Shown here in pieces: positions 47,531 to 59,470 of a stretch of 64,000 nt of DNA. The notes below the pieces were generated by a model, which ran no database searches, was not told where the DNA came from, and was given only the letters and a program-made list of their open reading frames with translations. Position 1 is the first letter of the stretch. Each line of letters starts with the position of its first letter. This DNA comes from Glossina fuscipes. Taxonomy: Eukaryota; Arthropoda; Insecta; Diptera; Glossinidae. The translations under genes were made by a program, and so were the position numbers. The stretch spans positions 206,260-270,259 of the forward strand of contig NW_023998651.1 of the NCBI RefSeq assembly GCF_014805625.2, read 5' to 3'.

Positions 47531-47769
47531 AATTTTCGTTATTAGAACGTACATCACATTAACTAGCTTATTGGTGAGTTTATTTGATCTCGCATCAGCT
47601 TCTCAATCTTTTTAAATGGATTGGTTAACACTTTTTGCTGCTTGTTTCGTAGAATATGAAACAGTATTATTTGGATTTTGATACTGTTTTTCTCTGCACT
47701 GATTTATGTTTTGTTAAATTTATGACTCCCTCCTTTGCACGTTGATAAAGGATGCCGAATCTGAAAGTG

Positions 47770-48870
47770 AACTTGACTTACAGAAAATAATAGTGATATA
47801 TAACCGCTATTAAGTAACAATTGACAGAAATGAGACGTTAATGGTTTTTATATATAAAACGATGTTTATTGTTTGAGTACTTGACTGCAAGGAAATTTAT
47901 TTGGTATAATATTTGCTTTATAATAAACAATTCGTTGTCTTAGAAAAAATTCCTTTAGTTAAATTTACTTTTCCACGAGGAACAATATTTTTGATAAGGA
48001 CCTGGACATTGATTATTAACAGGAATTTTGGTATGAAGACGTTGTTTCTCATGGAAAGTGCCGTTCAAGCGGCATCGCAGCGATGAGAATATTAATCTTC
48101 GTACAAGAAGGACATAATAATTATAGTTTTGATGTTTCGGTGTTTTGTAAACAAAATTGCAGTAGAATATCTTTGTGGAACCAGAAATGCGATATGCGTG
48201 CGACCAGAAAAACAAAAAGCATTATAAAGAAAATGAAAATAAATTGTGTTCATTCACTTATATATAACTCATCGCATTCAATTCAAAAATACTGGTGTAC
48301 AAATGTATGTCGTAAACGTTAAAATAGTTTATGCGGAACGGAATATAATTTATAAGATATTTTATCTGAACAACATCTTACTGAACTCTCTAATGTAAAA
48401 GAAAAACAATTCAAATATTTCTGCGTTTATGCCGAATCCGCAACCACAACATTCTCAGCTAAACAACTCTGTAGAAAACATCTTGCATTCGAACAAATTA
48501 TACCTTAACCTATTGATAAAGCAAACGACGATATCTAACGAAAACAATCAGCATGTAATTATATGCCACACCCATGGAAATATTCTCATTCAGACAACAG
48601 CAGTGCAATCAATAATCAGCACATTTTCATTTGTAAATTATAAATAAAAGCAGCGTGACTCTTTATTTATATAAATATAGGTACTTTTTGGGTGCTATTT
48701 TTATTACTTTTTGAATGTTCATAACTATTTTCAAATATATCTTTATATATGTAGGTAAATACTAATAGATATTTTCTTACTTATAACTATCAATATTATT
48801 AATAATTGTGTTTTGGGTCTCTTCTTTGAATATTAAAATGTGTGGTAGAATCTTTTAATGTAAAAGAAAA
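47770..48870. other. No assigned feature
   Basis: This lies upstream of the Jockey endonuclease on the minus strand, where ORF1 would be expected, but no CCHC knuckles are seen. Small open frames on both strands (47955-48215, 48083-48322, 48429-48647) show no motif. Confidence 0.3.
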
Positions 48871-48879
48871 GAAGTATAC

Positions 48880-49090
48880 GGGTTCGAGAACCTGAGTTCA
48901 GGTTCTCCAAAGAAAATGCGGCCGAACATCGGGCGTAACTAGGGTGAGGCGGAAATCGGCCTTGCGCATAATACCGCACTCATCCGGTTAGCTAGAAAAG
49001 CTTTGTCTGTTTGTGATTCTCTTCGACGGATAACTATTTGTACGTGTATTGTTTTTAGCAACTGCCTGGGGTGCCCGAGGGACGTGATAA
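48880..49090 (+). repeat. Dispersed GC-richer repeat, copy 3
   Basis: It matches 12800-13020 in ordered words: gggtgaggcgg, cgcataataccgc, ccggttagctagaaaagctttgtctg, ttctcttcgacgg. The gttcgagaacc start and gccgaacatcgg segment also recall 54310-54560, so all four blocks may be one old family. Confidence 0.55.
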
Positions 49091-49099
49091 GTTAGAGTT

Positions 49100-49460
49100 A
49101 CTCCGGTCTCAGATATTCAAGGTCTGTCTTGCTGATGGAGAAAATGGCGAACCGAATATCCTCAAACTTCTTAGATATAGAGTATTGGAACTCTAGAAGG
49201 AATCGAGAAGCAACGTTATGATCCTGGCCGTGGCAATGACGAACCTTCGGCAGCACAGCTAAAGAAGAACGGACAGCTAGCTGCCGCTTTAGCCCAGTAT
49301 CATTGTTCCTCAGCAGGGTGCTACAACTCCCCAAGAAGATGCACCGTGCCTATCTGAAGTAAAGGCCAAGGCCTCATCTGGAAAAAAAGGGCGCGAAAAT
49401 AGCCAATATTGAGCAAAATCCTTTAGAGACACAATCCTAAAAGGTTCTGGGTGCCGTGTA
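49100..49460. other. Unassigned block following repeat copy 3
   Basis: Less AT-rich than average. Plus frame pieces include GRGNDEPSAAQLKKNGQLAA and a CSSAGCYNSPRRC segment; the minus frame 49334-49098 is 78 codons. No family was recognised. It may be body sequence of the same element as the repeat before it. Confidence 0.3.
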
Positions 49461-49734
49461 AGACACAGAAAATTGAAAAACGGTTGATGTCTCTCAGGGG
49501 GAAAAAAAAATAGATTTATAAATTAAAAAAAAAATTATATATATATAAAATAAAGAAAAGCAGCGGATGCAGTGAGTGTTAATGTAGTGACAATTTTCGA
49601 CGAAAAATCTATGAATACATATTAAAATAATTGAAAGTTACATTAACTGGAAAGAATGCCTAAGAAACTAGGACGATAACCGCATCTATATTCTCCCCAA
49701 ATGTAAACTACCCAACCGTGTTCCAACTAATGAC

Positions 49735-50048
49735 ATTTGCTTGACAGCAGTTCCTCCCAGAAAAGCAATGTTTGTGTCAAGACTGGCACCTGAAACATCG
49801 GTGGATAATATAAAAAGTTATTTGGCGGCGAAAGTCCCACCAGTCAACTTAAAGCGCGTTAGCATTTTCAAAAATGGCTCCTTCTCAATCTAGGGCAATC
49901 TCCTCTTTTAAAATACTAGTTCCGACTGAAAACAGTGATATGTTGTTAAACATATCACTGTGGCCAGTAGGATCCTTAATTAAGGAATTTATCCCTCGAG
50001 ATCGTCCCCGTAATACCAAAGCAATAGTCTTGTCGCCTTCAAAAAACT
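49735..50048 (+). pseudogene. ORF1 C-terminal domain of CR1-group copy 2
   Basis: It begins in the CLTAVPPRKAMFVSRLAP region, shifts frame by one inserted base near 49870, and ends PRDRPRNTKAIVLSPSKN then a stop. This shows the family ORF1 ends about 15 codons beyond the stop in copy 1. Confidence 0.8.
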
Positions 50049-50054
50049 AAATGT

Positions 50055-52908
50055 TTCTTCAGGCTCATTATCTCTCATTTATCAAAATGTTAGGAGCCTA
50101 AATTCGAAAATTCGTTCCACTTTTTTTAATTCAGCGAGGACGGAGTTTTTCTGGTTGGCCTTCACTGAAATTTGGATGAAACCCGATCTTCATTCGTCAG
50201 AACTTTTTCATAATTCTTTCCAAGTCTTTAGAAATGATCGAGTGAATCGCATCGGTGGTGGTGTATTAGTTGCCATATCTGTGTCAGTCCCTTCCAATTT
50301 AATTGAATTTCCCACTTCTTCTGTCGTTGAATTGATCGCCATTTGTGCGAAAATGCCTAATAAACATCTATTTATAACCTGCTCCCATATTTCCCCAAAT
50401 TCTGATATCTCCATTTACAACAAACACGCTGCCCTCATATGTGAAGTCGCTAAGCGGTCTAGAACCACCGATTTGGTCGTTGCATTGGGTGACTTCAATT
50501 TGCCTCAAGTCACTTAGTGTAACAGTGATAATTCTAGCTGTTTGATTCCTACTTCAACGTCTGATAGAGCTGTTGTGTTCTTTAATGAATTGTTTGATCA
50601 TAATTTGGTTCAATATAATCGTACCCCTAATTGTACTGATAGACTGCTTGATCTCTGCTCTGCCAATTTTCCCGAGATTAACGTAAATCGTTGTCCACCT
50701 TTTAGTGTACCTGAGGATCCTTATTATCCATCAATATGCATTTCCTTTCATCATATGAATGATGGTTTGTTGAATTGCCTTAATGTGCCAAATCAAACTT
50801 TTTTAAATAATTATTATGATTTTCATAAAATCAATATTGTATTGCTAAAACATCGTCTTTCACATATGAGGCTTGATTTCTCAAGCCTGAAGTATTGAAA
50901 GCTTAATGTCATCGTTCTACAATACATTAAATCTAGCTATTGCTGCATCTGCTCCGATTAAGCAGTGCCGACCTCGATGCAGGTGTCCCCCCTGGTTTAA
51001 TACGACAATTAAATATTACAAGAATAGAAAAAACACGCTACTCAAAAAATATTCGAAAAATGGCTCTGCGGTCGACTATTTCGTTTACTCGGTGGCGAGG
51101 CATAGATTTAACTCCCTCAACCACCATTATTACTGCAGATAGCTTCAGTTCATTAAATCCTCTCTGTTTGCTAATTTTAAATACTTTTTTAAATTTGTTA
51201 ACTCTAAAAGAAAAATTTCCACATATCCCTCTCATGTTTCTTTTAATGGGTCTGATTCCTCGCATGATTTTGAAATCTCAAATCTGTTTGCTGAGTATTT
51301 CCGACAAAACTTTTCGGTTGCTAACTTCGGTTTATCAGCAAACTACCCATATCCTATAACTAACTTGGTTTCAATTCCTAACTTGGTTATTTCGGAAGAT
51401 AACGTTTCTAAAGGGTTGAGTTCTCTAAAATACAGTTGTGCGCCTGGACCTGATGGAATTCCATCATGTGTACTTAAATCTTGCGCTGTCGAGTTGTGTG
51501 GTGTGATCTCAAAGATTTTTAACATGTCCTTGTATTCAGGTGTTTTCCCTTCATGTTGGAAGAGTAGTTTGCTTATTCCTATCCACAAGAGTGGAAGTAG
51601 ACAATTTGCTGAGAACTACAGAGGCATACCCAAGTTGAGCGTTTGCCAAAGTTGTTCGAGCGAATTGTGACTCAGCATTTGGCCTTTGCCATTAATTCGT
51701 ATGTTTCTCCGCACCAGCACGGCTGGTGCGATCTACAGTCACTAACTTGTTAGAGTTTACTTGTCATGTTTTCAAGGCTTTTTCTAGTGGCTCTCGCACA
51801 AATGTGATATACACTAATTTAAGCAAAGCATTTGATATTGTTAACCATAACTTACTTATCTTTAAACTCCAAGCCTCTGGCTTCCCTCTCTATTTAGTGA
51901 AATGGATAAGCTCTTATCTGCACAATAGATCCTTCAGGGTCTTGTTTAATTTCATCACCTCGGATGAATTCCCCGTTAAGTCTGGCGTACCTCAAGGAAG
52001 TCACTTAGGTCCCATTTTATTTAATTTATACATTAACGATCTTCCATCGGTGGTTAATTTCAGCCAGATCTTAATGTATGCTGATGATGTGAAACTGTTT
52101 TCCTCCTTCACTGTTGAATCGCAATCACATCAGCTTCAAGGTGACTTGGATAATTTTGTTGCATGGTGCTCTGTGAATCTTCTGAAACTAAATCTGAGAA
52201 AATGTAAGAAGCTTTCTTTCTCAAGAAGAAAGTCATTCATTACTCAGTATTTCATAGATTCGCATAAGTTGGAGGACGTCGATTCGATCACAGATTTAGG
52301 CGTTCTATTTGACCATAGGTTACGTTTCAACTTGTATATTGAGTTCTCGATAAGTAAAACTAGGTCCGCGCTTGGTTTTATAAAAAGCTGGTCCAAAGAG
52401 CTTGATGATCCCTACGATGATTACGAAAAGGCTGTACATGTGTTTGGTTAGACCCATACGCGAATATGCCTCTGTTGTGTGGTCTCCTTCATATAGATGC
52501 TATGTAGATTCAATTGAACCTGTTCAAAAGCAATTCTTGCTGTTTGCGCTTAGAAATTTGGGGTGGGATCCGTTTGCCTCTCTTCCTTCCTACGAAAATA
52601 GGTTGCTTCTGCTGTCCTTTCTGTCTCTTGAGAAACGTAGGTTTGTTCTTGGCGTTTCCTTTGTAATCAAACTAATAAATGGTGCTATTGACTCGCCTTC
52701 ATTACTTGGTGAAATAAGCTTTAATGTCCCTAACCGCTTCTCTAGGCACTTTATCTTGGTTAAGCTTAGTCAGTGTAAACATAATTATGAATTGTTCAAT
52801 TCGCTCCTAAATGACGTCTTTCACTTATTCTCGTTATCGGACTCTTTGAAGTCCATTAAAGCAACATTACCTAATACGCGTGATTTACCTATGTCGTACT
52901 TAAACTAG
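50055..52908 (+). pseudogene. ORF2 of CR1-group copy 2
   Basis: Endonuclease pieces include IYQNVRSLNSK-type, GDFNLPQV then TAG (50515-50517), and further blocks to 50898. After frame changes the RT runs as APGPDGIPSC (51441), VNHNLLIFKLQASGFP, GVPQGSHLGPILFNLYINDL, and MYADDVKLFSS with YADD at 52077-52088. The C-terminal part is 52402-52908. Motif A reads YTNLSKAFD: its catalytic aspartate codon at 51816-51818 is AAT (N). This copy therefore keeps YADD but loses the other metal-binding aspartate, the reverse of copy 1. Confidence 0.85.
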
Positions 52909-53244
52909 CTTTTATCCTTAAAAATTCGTTAAGATTCGAAAATGAATTATTGTTAATTATTATCGGTTGCCAGACTTGTGCATGTTGGCGATGGCTTAGG
53001 GGTTCATTTGCAATTTGGTCCTGTGCCGGTTGTAAGTATGGCTCTATGCTGATTGTGTACATGCTTTTTTCTTTTCCTTTTTTTTTCCTTCTTATTTGTT
53101 TTATTGCACTTATACTAAGTTTTATTATTAATTAATATGAGTTTTGCAATAAGAGCCAATTGAACTCGACTGTTATTCGTTTAGTCGAGTTTCATGTATA
53201 CGTAGAAATAAAATAAAGTAAATAAATAAATAAATAAACACAAA

Positions 53245-54300
53245 AAGATTATTGAAGGCGATAACTAAACTGAGCAACTTAAACTGTAAGCAATTAAATA
53301 AGTAAGAATAAACGTGGTCAACCAATCCGGAGAAAAAAAATGCGGAATGTGTTTAAGGTCAATACAAGATCGCGATTTTAATATTAGGGAATGATTAAAG
53401 TACTTAAGAATAATTGACGTCTTGTTTGGCGTTGACAAGGTGTTAGCCGTAAGTTTTATAAAATCAAGATCGTTTAGAACATTTTGTCTAAAGAAGAGGC
53501 CATTTTAATTAACTATGATTGTATATGAAAATAATAGAAAAAATGACACACCAGAATAATTATCGAAGAAAAAGAATAAATATCAATCGATTTGTGACAT
53601 AACCAAACAAAAAAGATATGCATAATCGATTAAGAACAAAACACCACTCATTGCCTTGTCATCAAAACTTTGATGTAAAAAAGTTTTTTTTTATATCCAG
53701 TGGAGAAAAAGTTATCGGTATTTTGAAGAAAAGATAAAATAAATATAAACTAATTCCTAAAAAATTTTGTAAACTTTTTGCTTTTTTTTTGTCACTGTAT
53801 GCGATATTGTGAAAGATGCAAAAAGACAAGGTAAATCATAAATATTCACAAAAAGTATCGCAAAAAGGACGCAAACTATAAATGAGACCTATATTGGAGG
53901 ACATTTTTTTAAAACACGAAGCACATGAAGAGTTTTACGACCGGTGATTGCAAGGGAAAGTATACAATTTAGACGATGCCGACAAATGGGTCATAGCCGA
54001 TACTGTCAAGGTAAGAATGTATCAGTGCAGGGGAGCTGGTTGCTGTTAAGTTACCATAGATTATTGATATGTTGAATTTGACACCCATATGTCAAGTACC
54101 TGTACTAATTTAACTTAATTTTTAGTTTGTATCGCCCCAAGATTACATTTGTATTGACGTGTCTTTTGAACACGCTGCGTCTCACAATTTATGTCTGGTT
54201 GCTTTAAATAAATATTTGTAACTAAAAGTAAAGTAAAAGTATTTTACATTATGGATTATTACTCTTAAAAATGTGCTAAGTCTTTTTTTTTTATAATGAG
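53245..54300. other. AT-rich sequence without recognised genes
   Basis: Nothing but A-rich tracts and short repeats was recognised between the tail of CR1-group copy 2 and the next GC-richer repeat. Confidence 0.45.
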
Positions 54301-54309
54301 CGAAAAGTA

Positions 54310-54560
54310 CATTGAAAGGGGTCTTCGAACCCAACTTCGGTGTCTCCCGTAAACTTTTTTATGGCCGAAGGGAGACAAATAGGCAGGGTAGGTATTCAAA
54401 GGCTCTAGGCGCACATAGGATCTCCTTTCGGTAGGTTAGCGCTTCGTCAGTGCATATGCGATAGAGGGCAAATACGTGCAATTTCTTTTCGTTGTAAACA
54501 TCCTAGGAGTGTCCGTGAGCAGAGACACAAAACCCCTCCCTCAGCTAAGACGCGTACTCA
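54310..54560 (+). repeat. Dispersed GC-richer repeat, copy 4
   Basis: It aligns with 20500-20760, including gtcttcgaacccaacttcgg, ggccgaagggagac, ggtaggttagcgcttcgtc and catcctaggagtgtccgtgagca. It is followed within 250 bases by R1/LOA-like coding pieces, raising the possibility that this repeat is the 5' region of that element. Confidence 0.55.
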
Positions 54561-54788
54561 CAGCCCTCTATACCTCTGCACTGCAGCGTTGCCCTAAAAT
54601 ATACTTAGCTCCAGATAAAAGAGGACATAGATATACTTACTACTACATTGGTTAAATAAAATTGGTATAATGCTTTGCTTACATAGCACTAAATGTGATA
54701 GACACACATATATATGATTACAGGCGGCTCGACAGAAAACAGGCCAATAGCAACCGGGTGGAACCGTTAAGAAACATTCGTGTCCTCA

Positions 54789-54935
54789 ATGGCTCCAAAA
54801 CCTCAGGGACCACCGGAACTTGTAGACAGGCCAAGAATTGACGAACTGGCTGCGAAGCGGGCTGAACTCCGCAAACAGAGGCACACGAATGTTACGCGGC
54901 GTGCTTCGAAAGTTATCCTTCACGGCTTGCAGTAA
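54789..54935 (+). pseudogene. Small ORF with ELAAKRAELRKQ segment, probable retrotransposon ORF1 end
   Basis: A 48-codon frame from an ATG reads MAPKPQGPPELVDRPRIDEL, then a charged helical stretch. It lies just before an endonuclease-like start on the same strand, the position of an ORF1 end in R1/LOA-type elements. It has no knuckle, so the assignment is by context. Confidence 0.4.
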
Positions 54936-54953
54936 AAATAGTAGGCACTTCAG

Positions 54954-55160
54954 ATGAACCTGCAAGTAAACCTCCGTTATGCTAAAGCCGCTTCTTCGGT
55001 AGCAGCCCACAAACTATGGTCTGGACGTAGCCCTCACCAAGAAGCCTTGGGTGAAGAATGGTATTAATCAAAGCCTTTGCAACGAGAAATGGGAAAGGTT
55101 TACAGTGTCCAGCAAGGACGAGCTTAAACCGCCTTGCTTATTATTGAATTTATAACGTTC
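54954..55160 (+). pseudogene. R1/LOA-like ORF2 start (endonuclease N-terminus)
   Basis: MNLQVNLRYAKAASSVAAHK matches the opening of R1/LOA-group ORF2 proteins (LQ.NL..SKAA). A QEALG segment stands where QEPW is usual, and a shifted frame has NGIKAFATRNGKGLQC-like and RA pieces. The coding trace fades after 55160. Confidence 0.5.
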
Positions 55161-55169
55161 TTTCCACTT

Positions 55170-56110
55170 CTTATACTGGCAATCCATTTGGCTGTGTGCG
55201 TTGTGATGCAATTCCCCCATTGGAATCGAGGCTTGCTTGTAGACTCCACCTTGCTTCCGAGTGAAGCATAGTTACCAACTCGTGCAGTACGAAGCCTTCT
55301 GCAGTAGTACCAGTCCCGGAGATTGGACTAGGTAATGGTTTTATCACCATCGTCCATTGTACAGTTATTCCACTAGTAAGTGTCTTCATGAATACAGTTT
55401 AGAAAATTACATTACTATTTCACTTGACACTTTCAAAAGATAGATTCACTTCGAAAGTTTTATTGTCTTGAATTGAGCTTCAAGCGCACGCGCTCACTGT
55501 TCAAAAATACAAGAGGACTACCAAGAAGGCTTTCTTGTACAAAACAAAAAGTCGAACACGAACGTGCCTTTGTGGAGTTAGAGAGTTCCAGACCTCAAGT
55601 TCTAAGGAAGAATATTTTTCAACTGGGCAAAGATGTCCGGTGTGCCCTGCGTTTTGTAAACAAAAACAATAGATCATTTATCAAATAAAATAAAAACAAG
55701 AAAGGTGGCATAAGACTTTGGTTCTTTGTGGTGCACGCGAACTTCACAGTTTTGGAAATAAGTCACTATATGGTTGTAAACAAGTTGAAAAGATAATGTT
55801 TTCATTTGGTCGATTGAATTTTATTTGAAGCAAATAACAATACCAAAGAAAAAATGTTAAGTTGAGCGAAATTTTGCATGTTACGTTTTGCGAACATATT
55901 TATTGTAACGATTCGAAAGTGAATGATTTACAAAAAAAAGATATGTTAAGAGAAAAATGAATTAATATTAGGAGTATATTATTGAAACGAAAAGAAAAAT
56001 TATCGTGTTTTTTTGTGTGTCATGCGATTTTTATTTTGTATATATCATCTGTAAAAAAAATATGACGTAGTAATGGAATATGCATTTATTTATTGTCTAT
56101 ATATTTTCTA
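55170..56110. other. No assigned feature
   Basis: It contains a 72-codon minus frame (55389-55171) and a 71-codon plus frame (55473-55688) rich in K/R. Neither has a recognised motif. The sequence to 55400 is less AT-rich and may continue the R1/LOA-like relic. Confidence 0.3.
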
Positions 56111-56113
56111 ATT

Positions 56114-56352
56114 ATTGTAATTTGATCGCATATCGTTCTTAGGCATCCACTTTGAAGTGTGACAGAATTATGCAAAATCAACATAATTCTTTTGTAAAAA
56201 GAAAAACGAAAGTTATGTCACACTTCAACTGGCTGAGAATTGCATTTCGTAATGCAATACGACGCTGGACGCCCTAATTAAAATAAACCGTAACAATCAT
56301 TATTTTATGCTGACGCTAGCAATAAGGTATTTGTAAAATTTAGTATAAATAG
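56114..56352 (-). repeat. Hairpin repeat (MITE-like), copy 2
   Basis: The reverse complement matches 5121-5293 from tatttatactaaat through ttattttaattagggcg and cgtattgcatt to gatatgcgatc. The stem of copy 1 is imperfect here: acagaattatg pairs with cataattct only. An additional pair, gaagtgtgaca with tgtcacacttc, encloses it. Similarity may extend to about 56460. Confidence 0.6.
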
Positions 56353-56659
56353 CTATACCATAACTTAATAAATTCAATGGTTGTAAAGCAATCCAAAAAG
56401 CGTTTTATTCGCTAAAACTTAAAAAAGCGTTCCATCTACCTAAAATATTAGCTAGGGACTGCTTCTAGCTGATCTTAGTGTTGGCACCAAAACAAGTAAA
56501 TTGGCTTGGCGGACTGAAGGCAGTATAGGAAAGTATGCCACGACAACACTCTGGTCACATATGAAGAAAGATTCATAAGAAATGTGTTCAACACTAAATA
56601 AACATTCATTCATTTACAATTTGAAAACAAAAAAAATCTTCATTACATTATATTTACAG

Positions 56660-56737
56660 AGTACCGCGCTTGAGATTTGAAGCCGCGACCATTGAATGGT
56701 TAGTCGTGATGCTTTGCTTACTGGGCTACTAATGCGA
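56660..56737 (-). repeat. tRNA-like sequence (possible SINE or tRNA pseudogene)
   Basis: On the minus strand, TAGCCCAGTAAGC resembles a pol III A box and GGCTTCAAATC a B box, about 45 bases apart as in tRNAs. The acceptor and T stems do not pair well, so it is not a functional tRNA. Confidence 0.35.
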
Positions 56738-57244
56738 ACTATAATTAAGGAATTAAATGAAAGTACAATACTAAGAACCACCTGAAGAAAATTAATGGAC
56801 CGGTATAACGAGTTCTACGAGGCTCATAAATCTCTTTAAGAAATTCTTAAATATTTTTTAGGACTGTGAAGGTAATAAATCGTATGATTTCTTCAAAATA
56901 ATTTTAAAAAAGTTTGTTTTTATAATTTCACATTTAATTAAACATCTATAAAAAAAGCCCAATGGTAATAATATAAGAAAACAAATCTGATGTCTATATA
57001 AAAGAGAAGAAATTGTACAAACCAAGTAAATTCATGAAAATAATTCAAGGAAGAAAAATGGATTAATTTCCGAATGAAAGACCCATTATATGGTGCCTTT
57101 TTAATCATCTTACGCCATTTAAAAGTGACATTACCAAAATATTTTCGTCATTACTCAGATTTTCAAGAAATGGCTTTTAAAATACCGACTATCACTAAAG
57201 CCCGGATATTTTACATAATTGTTAACAGCGTCGTTATTATCAAA

Positions 57245-57486
57245 TATTATTATTATTATAATTTTAGACTAATGAAATAAATTCTTAGACTAAAAAAAAT
57301 ACATTGAGCACTAGCAACACAGGCTGTCGACTCTAATATAAATAAATGTACATTAAATAGCTTAGTAGTATTAATAAAGTAATAAATATACTGAATTTAT
57401 ATTCGGTTCTGAAGCTGATTTTAGAATGTCCAAAGGGTTAGACGCTCCAAATGCAATACTTCTAGCCAAGGAAAACTTAAGGCAGC
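57245..57486 (-). mobile_element. I-like retrotransposon copy C, 3' end only
   Basis: The reverse complement matches the last 240 bases of copy A: the ORF2 tail (tggctagaagtattgcatttgg), agcctgtgttgctagtgctcaatgt, and the ttagtctaaaat (TAA)n end. It is strongly 5'-truncated. Its A-rich differences are scattered. A rough flanking repeat, ttattatcaaa (57235) and ttattaacaaa (57491), may be a target-site duplication. Confidence 0.8.
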
Positions 57487-57489
57487 TTT

Positions 57490-59470
57490 ATTATTAACAA
57501 AGGTGCGATATAAGACTTCTAGGTTTTTTTTTATTCAAGTTTGATGGCACGCTTCTTTGTTCTGCTTTTGACTTTGTGTATGAAACATTAATGGGATCAC
57601 TAAAAGAAAATAGAATGGTGTGTCATTTGCGTGCTGCGCATTTAAAATATTGTCAACGATCGCACAATCGGCAGCACAGAGTGTAGAGTATTGGATTTAA
57701 AACCGCGCACTCCACCTTAAACTTTGTGTGCACGTCGTTCTACACCAATTTTCAAACGTGTTTCCAAATTTGTTCGAAGAAATCATTGATTTTCTCATTT
57801 TTCGTTTTCACTAGCAGTAAATGTAGAACTTTAGCGGCTCTATTATAATATCTTCGATATAGCGGATTCCGCCTATTTTCTCCTTGCTTACTTCACCTCC
57901 TTTTATATGTGATTGTTTAGATTTAATACATATTCTATTAAATTTAGATTTTTATATTCATGTATTGTTATATTTATATTTAAATCTCATTTCATTTTAT
58001 TCCAATATATTAATGAATGTTAACATACTTCACAATTTACGTGTTTGTCTGCTTGTTCATGCAGTTAGCTAATTACTGACCAAAATCACTACTTCTACAA
58101 TTTATTCCAAAGTGTGTCATCTTTTTGTTTATTTTCTTTTGCTTGTTTACGTTGCATTTTTGGATGACAATTTTTAATTGTCATATTTTGCCAAATTACC
58201 AACATATGATTTGGATATTGCAATAATGACGTTTATTTGTATAGTATTTCAAAATTATTCTTGGTTACTTTAAGACAATTATAATTTTTTATCTTCAAGA
58301 AAGTTTATGTTGTGTATCAGCGCAATTAGTCATTACTTGTGTCTTGATCATTTTTCTTTGTTAACTTGTTGCCTCTTCGTTACAAGTGCTGAGAGGCATG
58401 AAATACATACAGCAAGATTTCATGGTTCTCTTTTGGGTTCTTCATAAACCCACGATTGATTAGTCTTTGCTGCAGGGCGACTAAACCACTTATTCACAAC
58501 AACAGTACCTTGCTTACTTAGCAAGATTTTGATTATCTGCTTTGAGCTCTTAATGAGCCCATGATACACTGATTAAATGCCTTACTTCAAGACTAACATA
58601 TTTATCGTAATATTTAGACTTATTGAGATTTCTTGCAGTAAATATAAAACAGCAGATTAGGGTGTAAATATTCGTCCCCTTTTTTAAATGTTTCAATATT
58701 CAATTTATTTTAATAAAAGAAACTGTAAAGACAATCGACGTTTTGTATCCAATAGAAGATTTCACTAGAATCGCGCAGAGGTCATGAGCTGTATCGTTAG
58801 TAGCTATTAGATTCTAATTAAATTACATGGATTGATTTTGGAATGAGAACAAATGAAGTAAGTGTCTGATATAAGAGGAGTATTGATAAAATTATGATGA
58901 AAGAAAATTTCGATCTCATAGATGCGACCTATTCAAGTACTGTAGCTTTATATTCATAATTTAGAAAATAAGAGCCTTATTATGGTCATAAGAGTGGTTG
59001 TCATTTAAATCTGCTTTTTAAGATTAGAATTTGTAAATACATTATAATATTGTGGTAGTTAAGAAAAGTATTACCATCACATTTACATTATATGTAACTA
59101 GATGTTGACTATTAAGTAAACGATAGGGTGTACGGAGCATCCGTTGTAATTGGTCGCATGATTTTGCCAACGATTATTTTATTTTGGAGGAGAATCGCTA
59201 ATCTTAGCGTAGGATCTAGTCCAAGCTACAATCCACGCATTTCACTTGCTTTGTATGAGAGTGGCCAAAATTTTCACACCCATGCCTTTGGTTTCTTTGG
59301 CTTCTAAAGCAGCTGGTTTGATGAAGAACACGTAGGTTTCATTATACCCACTTTAACTGTGATGTCCTGCAGGGGACAGGAGGCGGAGCTTTTACTATGA
59401 AAGATATTATTAAGACATAATTAGTTAAGATCATTATTATCTGAAGTTTTACAAAAGAGTACCTTCCATA
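57490..59470. other. AT-rich sequence, no assigned gene
   Basis: No domain was recognised. The part above about 59200 could include the end or LTR of the errantivirus-like relic on the minus strand, but no LTR pair was matched. Confidence 0.35.

Larger units (their letters stand above)
41440..47760 (-). mobile_element. Jockey-clade retrotransposon, split by I-like copy B
   Basis: The minus-strand element has two parts. Part one (47760-45888) holds an ORF1 end, the endonuclease and the first half of RT to FLDV.QAFEKV. Part two (41838-41440) continues the same RT with SYFSDSPCY- and GVPHDSVLGPILYPIFTSDM-type motifs and a decayed VKYLG end. Copy B lies exactly between them, flanked by AAGTTTAT on both sides, and the RT reading frame resumes across the gap once the insert is disregarded. 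The element was already degraded, with many stops and frameshifts. Poly(A) and 5' end were not found. Confidence 0.75.
49695..53240 (+). mobile_element. CR1-group retrotransposon, copy 2, 5'-truncated
   Basis: It follows copy 1 closely from the ORF1 C-terminal domain (near 49695) through ORF2 to an (AAAT)n tail at about 53217-53240. The 5' truncation removes the PHD-finger part of ORF1, a usual outcome of target-primed reverse transcription. Many stops and frameshifts are present. It is useful for judging copy 1: it retains the ORF1 natural stop, the TGG where copy 1 has TGA, and the YADD segment that copy 1 lacks. Confidence 0.88.
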
